From assembly GCF_000237925.1 (NCBI RefSeq), contig NC_031496.1, positions 406,480 through 470,479 on the forward strand: 64,000 nucleotides of DNA. The letters run 5' to 3'. The DNA is from Schistosoma mansoni (taxonomy: Eukaryota > Platyhelminthes > Trematoda > Strigeidida > Schistosomatidae). Below are positions 34,910-48,875 of this stretch, piece after piece. The notes under the pieces were generated by a model. That model made no database searches and was not told the DNA's origin. It saw nothing but the letters and a program-made list of their open reading frames with translations. A program made the position numbers and the translations under genes. Each line of letters starts with the position of its first letter. Position 1 is the stretch's first letter.

Positions 34910-36217
34910 AAAACTTTTCAACACATCCAACACCCAAGACACAACAATCACATCAACAGCGCTCGAATTATATCTCGTCAACTATCTCAGAACGCGCGAG
35001 TTTGTGTGCGCGTGCGCGTGCGCGCGCTCACCCACTCACACGTGTATACACCCCCATTCAAGTTGACCAAATCACCAACACTATCACACAGTTCCGTCAT
35101 TCTCATAATAATATCATCATTATCATTATTAAGCACTATCAGTCCGGTTATTCTAATCACAGTGTAATTGATGAAGATGATGATGACGATGATGACGACC
35201 ACCTTGACACTGACGATCATTATCATGCTCATTGTCACTAATCTCATGGTCACCAATATTGATTGCGATCTTGAATGTTGGTGTTGATGCTATGTGCACT
35301 TATTGTATGATCAGTATTGTCGGTGGTAAGACTGGTAGAGAAGAGTTGTGTTGTGTTGTGTTGTGTTGTGTTGGTTATGGTTGACACGAAATCGCTGGTC
35401 TGAGAATAACAAGTCAAGTCGAGTGGTAGCAATGCAGAGTGAATAGTTGTGGAGTGCGAGAATGAGAGAATGAGTGTGTATGTGTGTGTGTGTGTTTGCA
35501 CATGTGACTAGTGGTGGATAGGATGGGAGAGGTTTGAGTGAAGCACGAGAAATGATGAGGGGAATCGGTGTTCCGAGAGGTTAGCAACACTGACAGAAAT
35601 GTGAGGAAGTCAGTACTGGAAGAAGGAAGGTGAGTGTTACGGGATGTGAGTGAAGCACCGATTGGTGGCGTTGAACATCGCACTTTCTGTATGCTTTGTC
35701 CGTAAATATATTCCACATTGACGGTTGCCACGTTTGCCACTGTCACCTACTGATCACTGATCACTGAGTCATTCGAGCACATCGATCCAGTAGATTTGTA
35801 TGTACACACTGAATGGAACCATTGTGTAAGGGAGGTGATAGTTAACACTGGAAACCATCGACATGTAGTAATAGTCAACTGTAGCACGTTCTCTCACTCA
35901 CTGCACAGATAGTCGGTGTGGGTCGGATTGGACGTGACTGGTTGGATGTATGTGTTGAGTGGGTGTGAGGCTGGCAAGCTGGCTATCTGTAAATGTGAAG
36001 ATAGAGGATTAGTGGTTGGGTGTGACGTGTGTGACTGGTTGATTGATATATTTAATGTGTATTGGATGTTGGTGAAGTAGTAAATTTGGTGTGTGTGATT
36101 GATATATGTGGTAGTGAGAGTGTATGTTGTTGTTGTTGTTGTTGTTGTTGTTGACTAAGTGTGGGAAAACGGTGTGTGTGATTGGGTTGTGGATAATGCA
36201 TGTTGTTGCGGATGCAC

Positions 36218-36289
36218 GGCTCGTTGGTCTAGGGGTATGATACTCGCTTAGGGTGCGAGTGGTCCCGGGTTCGAATCCCGGACGAGCCC
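36218..36289 (+). tRNA. tRNA-Pro(AGG), unit 4
   Basis: A 72-nt copy identical to unit 3 with a T4 terminator directly after it. The upstream (GATT)n is the shortest in the array. Confidence 0.95.
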
Positions 36290-37627
36290 AAAACTTTTCA
36301 ACACATCCAACACCCAAGACACAACAATCACATCAACAGCGCTCGAATTATATCTCGTCAACTATCTCAGAACGCGCGAGTTTGTGTGCGCGTGCGCGTG
36401 CGCGCGCTCACCCACTCACACGTGTATACACCCCCATTCAAGTTGACCAAATCACCAACACTATCACACAGTTCCGTCATTCTCATAATAATATCATCAT
36501 TATCATTATTAAGCACTATCAGTCCGGTTATTCTAATCACAGTGTAATTGATGAAGATGATGATGACGATGATGACGACCACCTTGACACTGACGATCAT
36601 TATCATGCTCATTGTCACTAATCTCATGGTCACCAATATTGATTGCGATCTTGAATGTTGGTGTTGATGCTATGTGCACTTATTGTATGATCAGTATTGT
36701 CGGTGGTAAGACTGGTAGAGAAGAGTTGTGTTGTGTTGTGTTGTGTTGTGTTGTGTTGGTTATGGTTGACACGAAATCGCTGGTCTGAGAATAACAAGTC
36801 AAGTCGAGTGGTAGCAATGCAGAGTGAATAGTTGTGGAGTGCGAGAATGAGAGAATGAGTGTGTATGTGTGTGTGTGTGTGGTGTTTGCACATGTGACTA
36901 GTGGTGGATAGGATGGGAGAGGTTTGAGTGAAGCACGAGAAATGATGAGGGGAATCGGTGTTCCGAGAGGTTAGCAACACTGACAGAAATGTGAGGAAGT
37001 CAGTACTGGAAGAAGGAAGGTGAGTGTTACGGGATGTGAGTGAAGCACCGATTGGTGGCGTTGAACATCGCACTTTCTGTATGCTTTGTCCGTAAATATA
37101 TTCCACATTGACGGTTGCCACGTTTGCCACTGTCACCTACTGATCACTGATCACTGAGTCATTCGAGCACATCGATCCAGTAGATTTGTATGTACACACT
37201 GAATGGAACCATTGTGTAAGGGAGGTGATAGTTAACACTGGAAACCATCGACATGTAGTAATAGTCAACTGTAGCACGTTCTCTCACTCACTGCACAGAT
37301 AGTCGGTGTGGGTCGGATTGGACGTGACTGGTTGGATGTATGTGTTGAGTGGGTGTGAGGCTGGCAAGCTGGCTATCTGTAAATGTGAAGATAGAGGATT
37401 AGTGGTTGGGTGTGACGTGTGTGACTGGTTGATTGATTGATTGATTGATTGATTGATATATTTAATGTGTATTGGATGTTGGTGAAGTAGTAAATTTGGT
37501 GTGTGTGATTGATATATGTGGTAGTGAGAGTGTATGTTGTTGTTGTTGTTGTTGTTGTTGTTGACTAAGTGTGGGAAAACGGTGTGTGTGATTGGGTTGT
37601 GGATAATGCATGTTGTTGCGGATGCAC

Positions 37628-37699
37628 GGCTCGTTGGTCTAGGGGTATGATACTCGCTTAGGGTGCGAGTGGTCCCGGGTTCGAATCCCGGACGAGCCC
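37628..37699 (+). tRNA. tRNA-Pro(AGG), unit 5, terminator lost
   Basis: The gene body is intact. The downstream AAAACTTTTC of other units is AAAACTCTTC, so no T4 run follows. The next plus-strand T-run is the TTTTT in the leader of unit 6. Confidence 0.93.
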
Positions 37700-39023
37700 A
37701 AAACTCTTCAACACATCCAACACCCAAGACACAACAATCACATCAACAGCGCTCGAATTATATCTCGTCAACTATCTCAGAACGCGCGAGTTTGTGTGCG
37801 CGTGCGCGTGCGCGCGCTCACCCACTCACACGTGTATACACCCCCATTCAAGTTGACCAAATCACCAACACTATCACACAGTTCCGTCATTCTCATAATA
37901 ATATCATCATTATCATTATTAAGCACTATCAGTCCGGTTATTCTAATCACAGTGTAATTGATGAAGATGATGATGACGATGATGACGACCACCTTGACAC
38001 TGACGATCATTATCATGCTCATTGTCACTAATCTCATGGTCACCAATATTGATTGCGATCTTGAATGTTGGTGTTGATGCTATGTGCACTTATTGTATGA
38101 TCAGTATTGTCGGTGGTAAGACTGGTAGAGAAGAGTTGTGTTGTGTTGTGTTGTGTTGTGTTGGTTATGGTTGACACGAAATCGCTGGTCTGAGAATAAC
38201 AAGTCAAGTCGAGTGGTAGCAATGCAGAGTGAATAGTTGTGGAGTGCGAGAATGAGAGAATGAGTGTGTATGTGTGTGTGTGTGTGTTTGCACATGTGAC
38301 TAGTGGTGGATAGGATGGGAGAGGTTTGAGTGAAGCACGAGAAATGATGAGGGGAATCGGTGTTCCGAGAGGTTAGCAACACTGACAGAAATGTGAGGAA
38401 GTCAGTACTGGAAGAAGGAAGGTGAGTGTTACGGGATGTGAGTGAAGCACCGATTGGTGGCGTTGAACATCGCACTTTCTGTATGCTTTGTCCGTAAATA
38501 TATTCCACATGACGGGTTGCCACGTTTGCCACTGTCACCTACTGATCACTGATCACTGAGTCATTCGAGCACATCGATCCAGTAGATTTGTATGTACACA
38601 CTGAATGGAACCATTGTGTAAGGGAGGTGATAGTTAACACTGGAAACCATCGACATGTAGTAATAGTCAACTGTAGCACGTTCTCTCACTCACTGCACAG
38701 ATAGTCGGTGTGGGTCGGATTGGACGTGACTGGTTGGATGTATGTGTTGAGTGGGTGTGAGGCTGGCAAGCTGGCTATCTGTAAATGTGAAGATAGAGGA
38801 TTAGTGGTTGGGTGTGACGTGTGTGACTGGTTGATTGATTGATTGATTGATTGATTGATATATTTAATGTGTATTGGATGTTGGTGAAGTAGTAAATTTG
38901 GTGTGTGTGATTGATATATGTGGTAGTGAGAGTGTATGTTGTTGTTGTTGTTGTTGACTAAGTGTGGGAAAACGGTGTGTGTGATTGGGTTGTGGATAAT
39001 GCAGGTTGTTTTTGCGGATGCAC

Positions 39024-39095
39024 GGCTCGTTGGTCTAGGGGTATGATACTCGCTTAGGGTGCGAGTGGTCCCGGGTTCGAATCCCGGACGAGCCC
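39024..39095 (+). tRNA. tRNA-Pro(AGG), unit 6
   Basis: An intact 72-nt gene with T4. The leader shares GGTTGTTTTTGCGG with unit 2, and the downstream GC/GT tract is one CGTG shorter than in the other units. Confidence 0.95.
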
Positions 39096-40413
39096 AAAAC
39101 TTTTCAACACATCCAACACCCAAGACACAACAATCACATCAACAGCGCTCGAATTATATCTCGTCAACTATCTCAGAACGCGCGAGTTTGTGTGCGCGTG
39201 CGCGCGCTCACCCACTCACACGTGTATACACCCCCATTCAAGTTGACCAAATCACCAACACTATCACACAGTTCCGTCATTCTCATAATAATATCATCAT
39301 TATCATTATTAAGCACTATCAGTCCGGTTATTCTAATCACAGTGTAATTGATGAAGATGATGATGACGATGATGACGACCACCTTGACACTGACGATCAT
39401 TATCATGCTCATTGTCACTAATCTCATGGTCACCAATATTGATTGCGATCTTGAATGTTGGTGTTGATGCTATGTGCACTTATTGTATGATCAGTATTGT
39501 CGGTGGTAAGACTGGTAGAGAAGAGTTGTGTTGTGTTGTGTTGTGTTGTGTTGTGTTGGTTATGGTTGACACGAAATCGCTGGTCTGAGAATAACAAGTC
39601 AAGTCGAGTGGTAGCAATGCAGAGTGAATAGTTGTGGAGTGCGAGAATGAGAGAATGAGTGTGTATGTGTGTGTGTGTGTGTTTGCACATGTGACTAGTG
39701 GTGGATAGGATGGGAGAGGTTTGAGTGAAGCACGAGAAATGATGAGGGGAATCGGTGTTCCGAGAGGTTAGCAACACTGACAGAAATGTGAGGAAGTCAG
39801 TACTGGAAGAAGGAAGGTGAGTGTTACGGGATGTGAGTGAAGCACCGATTGGTGGCGTTGAACATCGCACTTTCTGTATGCTTTGTCCGTAAATATATTC
39901 CACATTGACGGTTGCCACGTTTGCCACTGTCACCTACTGATCACTGATCACTGAGTCATTCGAGCACATCGATCCAGTAGATTTGTATGTACACACTGAA
40001 TGGAACCATTGTGTAAGGGAGGTGATAGTTAACACTGGAAACCATCGACATGTAGTAATAGTCAACTGTAGCACGTTCTCTCACTCACTGCACAGATAGT
40101 CGGTGTGGGTCGGATTGGACGTGACTGGTTGGATGTATGTGTTGAGTGGGTGTGAGGCTGGCAAGCTGGCTATCTGTAAATGTGAAGATAGAGGATTAGT
40201 GGTTGGGTGTGACGTGTGTGACTGGTTGATTGATTGATTGATTGATATATTTAATGTGTATTGGATGTTGGTGAAGTAGTAAATTTGGTGTGTGTGATTG
40301 ATATATGTGGTAGTGAGAGTGTATGTTGTTGTTGTTGTTGTTGTTGTTGACTAAGTGTGGGAAAACGGTGTGTGTGATTGGGTTGTGGATAATGCATGTT
40401 GTTGCGGATGCAC

Positions 40414-40485
40414 GGCTCGTTGGTCTAGGGGTATGATACTCGCTTAGGGTGCGAGTGGTCCCGGGTTCGAATCCCGGACGAGCCC
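40414..40485 (+). tRNA. tRNA-Pro(AGG), unit 7
   Basis: Intact 72-nt gene with T4 terminator, consensus leader and trailer. Confidence 0.95.
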
Positions 40486-41809
40486 AAAACTTTTCAACAC
40501 ATCCAACACCCAAGACACAACAATCACATCAACAGCGCTCGAATTATATCTCGTCAACTATCTCAGAACGCGCGAGTTTGTGTGCGCGTGCGCGTGCGCG
40601 CGCTCACCCACTCACACGTGTATACACCCCCATTCAAGTTGACCAAATCACCAACACTATCACACAGTTCCGTCATTCTCATAATAATATCATCATTATC
40701 ATTATTAAGCACTATCAGTCCGGTTATTCTAATCACAGTGTAATTGATGAAGATGATGATGACGATGATGACGACCACCTTGACACTGACGATCATTATC
40801 ATGCTCATTGTCACTAATCTCATGGTCACCAATATTGATTGCGATCTTGAATGTTGGTGTTGATGCTATGTGCACTTATTGTATGATCAGTATTGTCGGT
40901 GGTAAGACTGGTAGAGAAGAGTTGTGTTGTGTTGTGTTGTGTTGTGTTGTGTTGGTTATGGTTGACACGAAATCGCTGGTCTGAGAATAACAAGTCAAGT
41001 CGAGTGGTAGCAATGCAGAGTGAATAGTTGTGGAGTGCGAGAATGAGAGAATGAGTGTGTATGTGTGTGTGTGTGTGTTTGCACATGTGACTAGTGGTGG
41101 ATAGGATGGGAGAGGTTTGAGTGAAGCACGAGAAATGATGAGGGGAATCGGTGTTCCGAGAGGTTAGCAACACTGACAGAAATGTGAGGAAGTCAGTACT
41201 GGAAGAAGGAAGGTGAGTGTTACGGGATGTGAGTGAAGCACCGATTGGTGGCGTTGAACATCGCACTTTCTGTATGCTTTGTCCGTAAATATATTCCACA
41301 TTGACGGTTGCCACGTTTGCCACTGTCACCTACTGATCACTGATCACTGAGTCATTCGAGCACATCGATCCAGTAGATTTGTATGTACACACTGAATGGA
41401 ACCATTGTGTAAGGGAGGTGATAGTTAACACTGGAAACCATCGACATGTAGTAATAGTCAACTGTAGCACGTTCTCTCACTCACTGCACAGATAGTCGGT
41501 GTGGGTCGGATTGGACGTGACTGGTTGGATGTATGTGTTGAGTGGGTGTGAGGCTGGCAAGCTGGCTATCTGTAAATGTGAAGATAGAGGATTAGTGGTT
41601 GGGTGTGACGTGTGTGACTGGTTGATTGATTGATTGATTGATATATTTAATGTGTATTGGATGTTGGTGAAGTAGTAAATTTGGTGTGTGTGATTGATAT
41701 ATGTGGTAGTGAGAGTGTATGTTGTTGTTGTTGTTGTTGTTGTTGACTAAGTGTGGGAAAACGGTGTGTGTGATTGGGTTGTGGATAATGCATGTTGTTG
41801 CGGATGCAC

Positions 41810-41881
41810 GGCTCGTTGGTCTAGGGGTATGATACTCGCTTAGGGTGCGAGTGGTCCCGGGTTCGAATCCCGGACGAGCCC
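41810..41881 (+). tRNA. tRNA-Pro(AGG), unit 8
   Basis: Intact 72-nt gene with T4 terminator. By eye this unit is indistinguishable from unit 7. Confidence 0.95.
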
Positions 41882-43209
41882 AAAACTTTTCAACACATCC
41901 AACACCCAAGACACAACAATCACATCAACAGCGCTCGAATTATATCTCGTCAACTATCTCAGAACGCGCGAGTTTGTGTGCGCGTGCGCGTGCGCGCGCT
42001 CACCCACTCACACGTGTATACACCCCCATTCAAGTTGACCAAATCACCAACACTATCACACAGTTCCGTCATTCTCATAATAATATCATCATTATCATTA
42101 TTAAGCACTATCAGTCCGGTTATTCTAATCACAGTGTAATTGATGAAGATGATGATGACGATGATGACGACCACCTTGACACTGACGATCATTATCATGC
42201 TCATTGTCACTAATCTCATGGTCACCAATATTGATTGCGATCTTGAATGTTGGTGTTGATGCTATGTGCACTTATTGTATGATCAGTATTGTCGGTGGTA
42301 AGACTGGTAGAGAAGAGTTGTGTTGTGTTGTGTTGTGTTGTGTTGTGTTGGTTATGGTTGACACGAAATCGCTGGTCTGAGAATAACAAGTCAAGTCGAG
42401 TGGTAGCAATGCAGAGTGAATAGTTGTGGAGTGCGAGAATGAGAGAATGAGTGTGTATGTGTGTGTGTGTGTGTTTGCACATGTGACTAGTGGTGGATAG
42501 GATGGGAGAGGTTTGAGTGAAGCACGAGAAATGATGAGGGGAATCGGTGTTCCGAGAGGTTAGCAACACTGACAGAAATGTGAGGAAGTCAGTACTGGAA
42601 GAAGGAAGGTGAGTGTTACGGGATGTGAGTGAAGCACCGATTGGTGGCGTTGAACATCGCACTTTCTGTATGCTTTGTCCGTAAATATATTCCACATTGA
42701 CGGTTGCCACGTTTGCCACTGTCACCTACTGATCACTGATCACTGAGTCATTCGAGCACATCGATCCAGTAGATTTGTATGTACACACTGAATGGAACCA
42801 TTGTGTAAGGGAGGTGATAGTTAACACTGGAAACCATCGACATGTAGTAATAGTCAACTGTAGCACGTTCTCTCACTCACTGCACAGATAGTCGGTGTGG
42901 GTCGGATTGGACGTGACTGGTTGGATGTATGTGTTGAGTGGGTGTGAGGCTGGCAAGCTGGCTATCTGTAAATGTGAAGATAGAGGATTAGTGGTTGGGT
43001 GTGACGTGTGTGACTGGTTGATTGATTGATTGATTGATTGATATATTTAATGTGTATTGGATGTTGGTGAAGTAGTAAATTTGGTGTGTGTGATTGATAT
43101 ATGTGGTAGTGAGAGTGTATGTTGTTGTTGTTGTTGTTGTTGTTGACTAAGTGTGGGAAAACGGTGTGTGTGATTGGGTTGTGGATAATGCATGTTGTTG
43201 CGGATGCAC

Positions 43210-43281
43210 GGCTCGTTGGTCTAGGGGTATGATACTCGCTTAGGGTGCGAGTGGTCCCGGGTTCGAATCCCGGACGAGCCC
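43210..43281 (+). tRNA. tRNA-Pro(AGG), unit 9, terminator lost
   Basis: Gene body intact; the trailer reads AAAACTCTTC, with no T4. Confidence 0.93.
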
Positions 43282-44599
43282 AAAACTCTTCAACACATCC
43301 AACACCCAAGACACAACAATCACATCAACAGCGCTCGAATTATATCTCGTCAACTATCTCAGAACGCGCGAGTTTGTGTGCGCGTGCGCGTGCGCGCGCT
43401 CACCCACTCACACGTGTATACACCCCCATTCAAGTTGACCAAATCACCAACACTATCACACAGTTCCGTCATTCTCATAATAATATCATCATTATCATTA
43501 TTAAGCACTATCAGTCCGGTTATTCTAATCACAGTGTAATTGATGAAGATGATGATGACGATGATGACGACCACCTTGACACTGACGATCATTATCATGC
43601 TCATTGTCACTAATCTCATGGTCACCAATATTGATTGCGATCTTGAATGTTGGTGTTGATGCTATGTGCACTTATTGTATGATCAGTATTGTCGGTGGTA
43701 AGACTGGTAGAGAAGAGTTGTGTTGTGTTGTGTTGTGTTGTGTTGTGTTGGTTATGGTTGACACGAAATCGCTGGTCTGAGAATAACAAGTCAAGTCGAG
43801 TGGTAGCAATGCAGAGTGAATAGTTGTGGAGTGCGAGAATGAGAGAATGAGTGTGTATGTGTGTGTGTGTGTGTGTTTGCACATGTGACTAGTGGTGGAT
43901 AGGATGGGAGAGGTTTGAGTGAAGCACGAGAAATGATGAGGGGAATCGGTGTTCCGAGAGGTTAGCAACACTGACAGAAATGTGAGGAAGTCAGTACTGG
44001 AAGAAGGAAGGTGAGTGTTACGGGATGTGAGTGAAGCACCGATTGGTGGCGTTGAACATCGCACTTTCTGTATGCTTTGTCCGTAAATATATTCCACATT
44101 GACGGTTGCCACGTTTGCCACTGTCACCTACTGATCACTGATCACTGAGTCATTCGAGCACATCGATCCAGTAGATTTGTATGTACACACTGAATGGAAC
44201 CATTGTGTAAGGGAGGTGATAGTTAACACTGGAAACCATCGACATGTAGTAATAGTCAACTGTAGCACGTTCTCTCACTCACTGCACAGATAGTCGGTGT
44301 GGGTCGGATTGGACGTGACTGGTTGGATGTATGTGTTGAGTGGGTGTGAGGCTGGCAAGCTGGCTATCTGTAAATGTGAAGATAGAGGATTAGTGGTTGG
44401 GTGTGACGTGTGTGACTGGTTGATTGATTGATTGATTGATTGATATATTTAATGTGTATTGGATGTTGGTGAAGTAGTAAATTTGGTGTGTGTGATTGAT
44501 ATATGTGGTAGTGAGAGTGTATGTTGTTGTTGTTGACTAAGTGTGGGAAAACGGTGTGTGTGATTGGGTTGTGGATAATGCATGTTGTTGCGGATGCAC

Positions 44600-44671
44600 G
44601 GCTCGTTGGTCTAGGGGTATGATACTCGCTTAGGGTGCGAGTGGTCCCGGGTTCGAATCCCGGACGAGCCC
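44600..44671 (+). tRNA. tRNA-Pro(AGG), unit 10, terminator lost
   Basis: Gene body intact; the trailer reads AAAACTCTTC. The upstream (TTG)n is contracted to four, shared only with unit 12. Confidence 0.93.
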
Positions 44672-45998
44672 AAAACTCTTCAACACATCCAACACCCAAG
44701 ACACAACAATCACATCAACAGCGCTCGAATTATATCTCGTCAACTATCTCAGAACGCGCGAGTTTGTGTGCGCGTGCGCGTGCGCGCGCTCACCCACTCA
44801 CACGTGTATACACCCCCATTCAAGTTGACCAAATCACCAACACTATCACACAGTTCCGTCATTCTCATAATAATATCATCATTGTCATTATTAAGCACTA
44901 TCAGTCCGGTTATTCTAATCACAGTGTAATTGATGAAGATGATGATGACGATGATGACGACCACCTTGACACTGACGATCATTATCATGCTCATTGTCAC
45001 TAATCTCATGGTCACCAATATTGATTGCGATCTTGAATGTTGGTGTTGATGCTATGTGCACTTATTGTATGATCAGTATTGTCGGTGGTAAGACTGGTAG
45101 AGAAGAGTTGTGTTGTGTTGTGTTGTGTTGTGTTGTGTTGTGTTGGTTATGGTTGACACGAAATCGCTGGTCTGAGAATAACAAGTCAAGTCGAGTGGTA
45201 GCAATGCAGAGTGAATAGTTGTGGAGTGCGAGAATGAGAGAATGAGTGTGTATGTGTGTGTGTGTGTTTGCACATGTGACTAGTGGTGGATAGGATGGGA
45301 GAGGTTTGAGTGAAGCACGAGAAATGATGAGGGGAATCGGTGTTCCGAGAGGTTAGCAACACTGACAGAAATGTGAGGAAGTCAGTACTGGAAGAAGGAA
45401 GGTGAGTGTTACGGGATGTGAGTGAAGCACCGATTGGTGGCGTTGAACATCGCACTTTCTGTATGCTTTGTCCGTAAATATATTCCACATTGACGGTTGC
45501 CACGTTTGCCACTGTCACCTACTGATCACTGATCACTGAGTCATTCGAGCACATCGATCCAGTAGATTTGTATGTATACACTGAATGGAACCATTGTGTA
45601 AGGGAGGTGATAGTTAACACTGGAAACCATCGACATGTAGTAATAGTCAACTGTAGCACGTTCTCTCACTCACTGCACAGATAGTCGGTGTGGGTCGGAT
45701 TGGACGTGACTGGTTGGATGTATGTGTTGAGTGGGTGTGAGGCTGGCAAGCTGGCTATCTGTAAATGTGAAGATAGAGGATTAGTGGTTGGGTGTGACGT
45801 GTGTGACTGGTTGATTGATTGATTGATTGATATATTTAATGTGTATTGGATGTTGGTGAAGTAGTAAATTTGGTGTGTGTGATTGATATATGTGGTAGTG
45901 AGAGTGTATGTTGTTGTTGTTGTTGTTGTTGTTGACTAAGTGTGGGAAAACGGTGTGTGTGATTGGGTTGTGGATAATGCATGTTGTTGCGGATGCAC

Positions 45999-46070
45999 GG
46001 CTCGTTGGTCTAGGGGTATGATACTCGCTTAGGGTGCGGGTGGTCCCGGGTTCGAATCCCGGACGAGCCC
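45999..46070 (+). tRNA. tRNA-Pro(AGG), unit 11, anticodon-stem variant
   Basis: A 72-nt copy with T4. The 3' anticodon-stem strand is GCGGG instead of GCGAG, turning one T-A pair into a T-G wobble. It is still expected to fold. Confidence 0.9.
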
Positions 46071-47403
46071 AAAACTTTTCAACACATCCAACACCCAAGA
46101 CACAACAATCACATCAACAGCGCTCGAATTATATCTCGTCAACTATCTCAGAACGCGCGAGTTTGTGTGCGCGTGCGCGTGCGCGCGCTCACCCACTCAC
46201 ACGTGTATACACCCCCATTCAAGTTGACCAAATCACCAACACTATCACACAGTTCCGTCATTCTCATAATAATATCATCATTATCATTATTAAGCACTAT
46301 CAGTCCGGTTATTCTAATCACAGTGTAATTGATGAAGATGATGATGACGATGATGACGACCACCTTGACACTGACGATCATTATCATGCTCATTGTCACT
46401 AATCTCATGGTCACCAATATTGATTGCGATCTTGAATGTTGGTGTTGATGCTATGTGCACTTATTGTATGATCAGTATTGTCGGTGGTAAGACTGGTAGA
46501 GAAGAGTTGTGTTGTGTTGAGTTGTGTTGTGTTGTGTTGTGTTGTGTTGTGTTGGTTATGGTTGACACGAAATCGCTGGTCTGAGAATAACAAGTCAAGT
46601 CGAGTGGTAGCAATGCAGAGTGAATAGTTGTGGAGTGCGAGAATGAGAGAATGAGTGTGTATGTGTGTGTGTGTGTGTGTTTGCACATGTGACTAGTGGT
46701 GGATAGGATGGGAGAGGTTTGAGTGAAGCACGAGAAATGATGAGGGGAATCGGTGTTCCGAGAGGTTAGCAACACTGACAGAAATGTGAGGAAGTCAGTA
46801 CTGGAAGAAGGAAGGTGAGTGTTACGGGATGTGAGTGAAGCACCGATTGGTGGCGTTGAACATCGCACTTTCTGTATGCTTTGTCCGTAAATATATTCCA
46901 CATTGACGGTTGCCACGTTTGCCACTGTCACCTACTGATCACTGATCACTGAGTCATTCGAGCACATCGATCCAGTAGATTTGTATGTACACACTGAATG
47001 GAACCATTGTGTAAGGGAGGTGATAGTTAACACTGGAAACCATCGACATGTAGTAATAGTCAACTGTAGCACGTTCTCTCACTCACTGCACAGATAGTCG
47101 GTGTGGGTCGGATTGGACGTGACTGGTTGGATGTATGTGTTGAGTGGGTGTGAGGCTGGCAAGCTGGCTATCTGTAAATGTGAAGATAGAGGATTAGTGG
47201 TTGGGTGTGACGTGTGTGACTGGTTGATTGATTGATTGATTGATTGATATATTTAATGTGTATTGGATGTTGGTGAAGTAGTAAATTTGGTGTGTGTGAT
47301 TGATATATGTGGTAGTGAGAGTGTATGTTGTTGTTGTTGACTAAGTGTGGGAAAACGGTGTGTGTGATTGGGTTGTGGATAATGCATGTTGTTGCGGATG
47401 CAC

Positions 47404-47475
47404 GGCTCGTTGGTCTAGGGGTATGATACTCGCTTAGGGTGCGAGTGGTCCCGGGTTCGAATCCCGGACGAGCCC
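47404..47475 (+). tRNA. tRNA-Pro(AGG), unit 12, terminator lost
   Basis: Gene body intact; the trailer reads AAAACTCTTC and the upstream (TTG)n is contracted, as in unit 10. Confidence 0.93.
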
Positions 47476-48803
47476 AAAACTCTTCAACACATCCAACACC
47501 CAAGACACAACAATCACATCAACAGCGCTCGAATTATATCTCGTCAACTATCTCAGAACGCGCGAGTTTGTGTGCGCGTGCGCGTGCGCGCGCTCACCCA
47601 CTCACACGTGTATACACCCCCATTCAAGTTGACCAAATCACCAACACTATCACACAGTTCCGTCATTCTCATAATAATATCATCATTATCATTATTAAGC
47701 ACTATCAGTCCGGTTATTCTAATCACAGTGTAATTGATGAAGATGATGATGACGATGATGACGACCACCTTGACACTGACGATCATTATCATGCTCATTG
47801 TCACTAATCTCATGGTCACCAATATTGATTGCGATCTTGAATGTTGGTGTTGATGCTATGTGCACTTATTGTATGATCAGTATTGTCGGTGGTAAGACTG
47901 GTAGAGAAGAGTTGTGTTGTGTTGTGTTGTGTTGTGTTGTGTTGGTTATGGTTGACACGAAATCGCTGGTCTGAGAATAACAAGTCAAGTCGAGTGGTAG
48001 CAATGCAGAGTGAATAGTTGTGGAGTGCGAGAATGAGAGAATGAGTGTGTATGTGTGTGTGTGTGTGTTCGCACATGTGACTAGTGGTGGATAGGATGGG
48101 AGAGGTTTGAGTGAAGCACGAGAAATGATGAGGGGAATCGGTGTTCCGAGAGGTTAGCAACACTGACAGAAATGTGAGGAAGTCAGTACTGGAAGAAGGA
48201 AGGTGAGTGTTACGGGATGTGAGTGAAGCACCGATTGGTGGCGTTGAACATCGCACTTTCTGTATGCTTTGTCCGTAAATATATTCCACATTGACGGTTG
48301 CCACGTTTGCCACTGTCACCTACTGATCACTGATCACTGAGTCATTCGAGCACATCGATCCAGTAGATTTGTATGTACACACTGAATGGAACCATTGTGT
48401 AAGGGAGGTGATAGTTAACACTGGAAACCATCGACATGTAGTAATAGTCAACTGTAGCACGTTCTCTCACTCACTGCACAGATAGTCGGTGTGGGTCGGA
48501 TTGGACGTGACTGGTTGGATGTATGTGTTGAGTGGGTGTGAGGCTGGCAAGCTGGCTATCTGTAAATGTGAAGATAGAGGATTAGTGGTTGGGTGTGACG
48601 TGTGTGACTGGTTGATTGATTGATTGATTGATTGATATATTTAATGTGTATTGGATGTTGGTGAAGTAGTAAATTTGGTGTGTGTGATTGATATATGTGG
48701 TAGTGAGAGTGTATGTTGTTGTTGTTGTTGTTGTTGTTGACTAAGTGTGGGAAAACGGTGTGTGTGATTGGGTTGTGGATAATGCATGTTGTTGCGGATG
48801 CAC

Positions 48804-48875
48804 GGCTCGTTGGTCTAGGGGTATGATACTCGCTTAGGGTGCGAGTGGTCCCGGGTTCGAATCCCGGACGAGCCC
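48804..48875 (+). tRNA. tRNA-Pro(AGG), unit 13, terminator altered
   Basis: Gene body intact; the trailer reads AAAACTTTCC, leaving only three Ts. The next T4 on the plus strand is in the decayed relic at 49,746. Confidence 0.93.
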
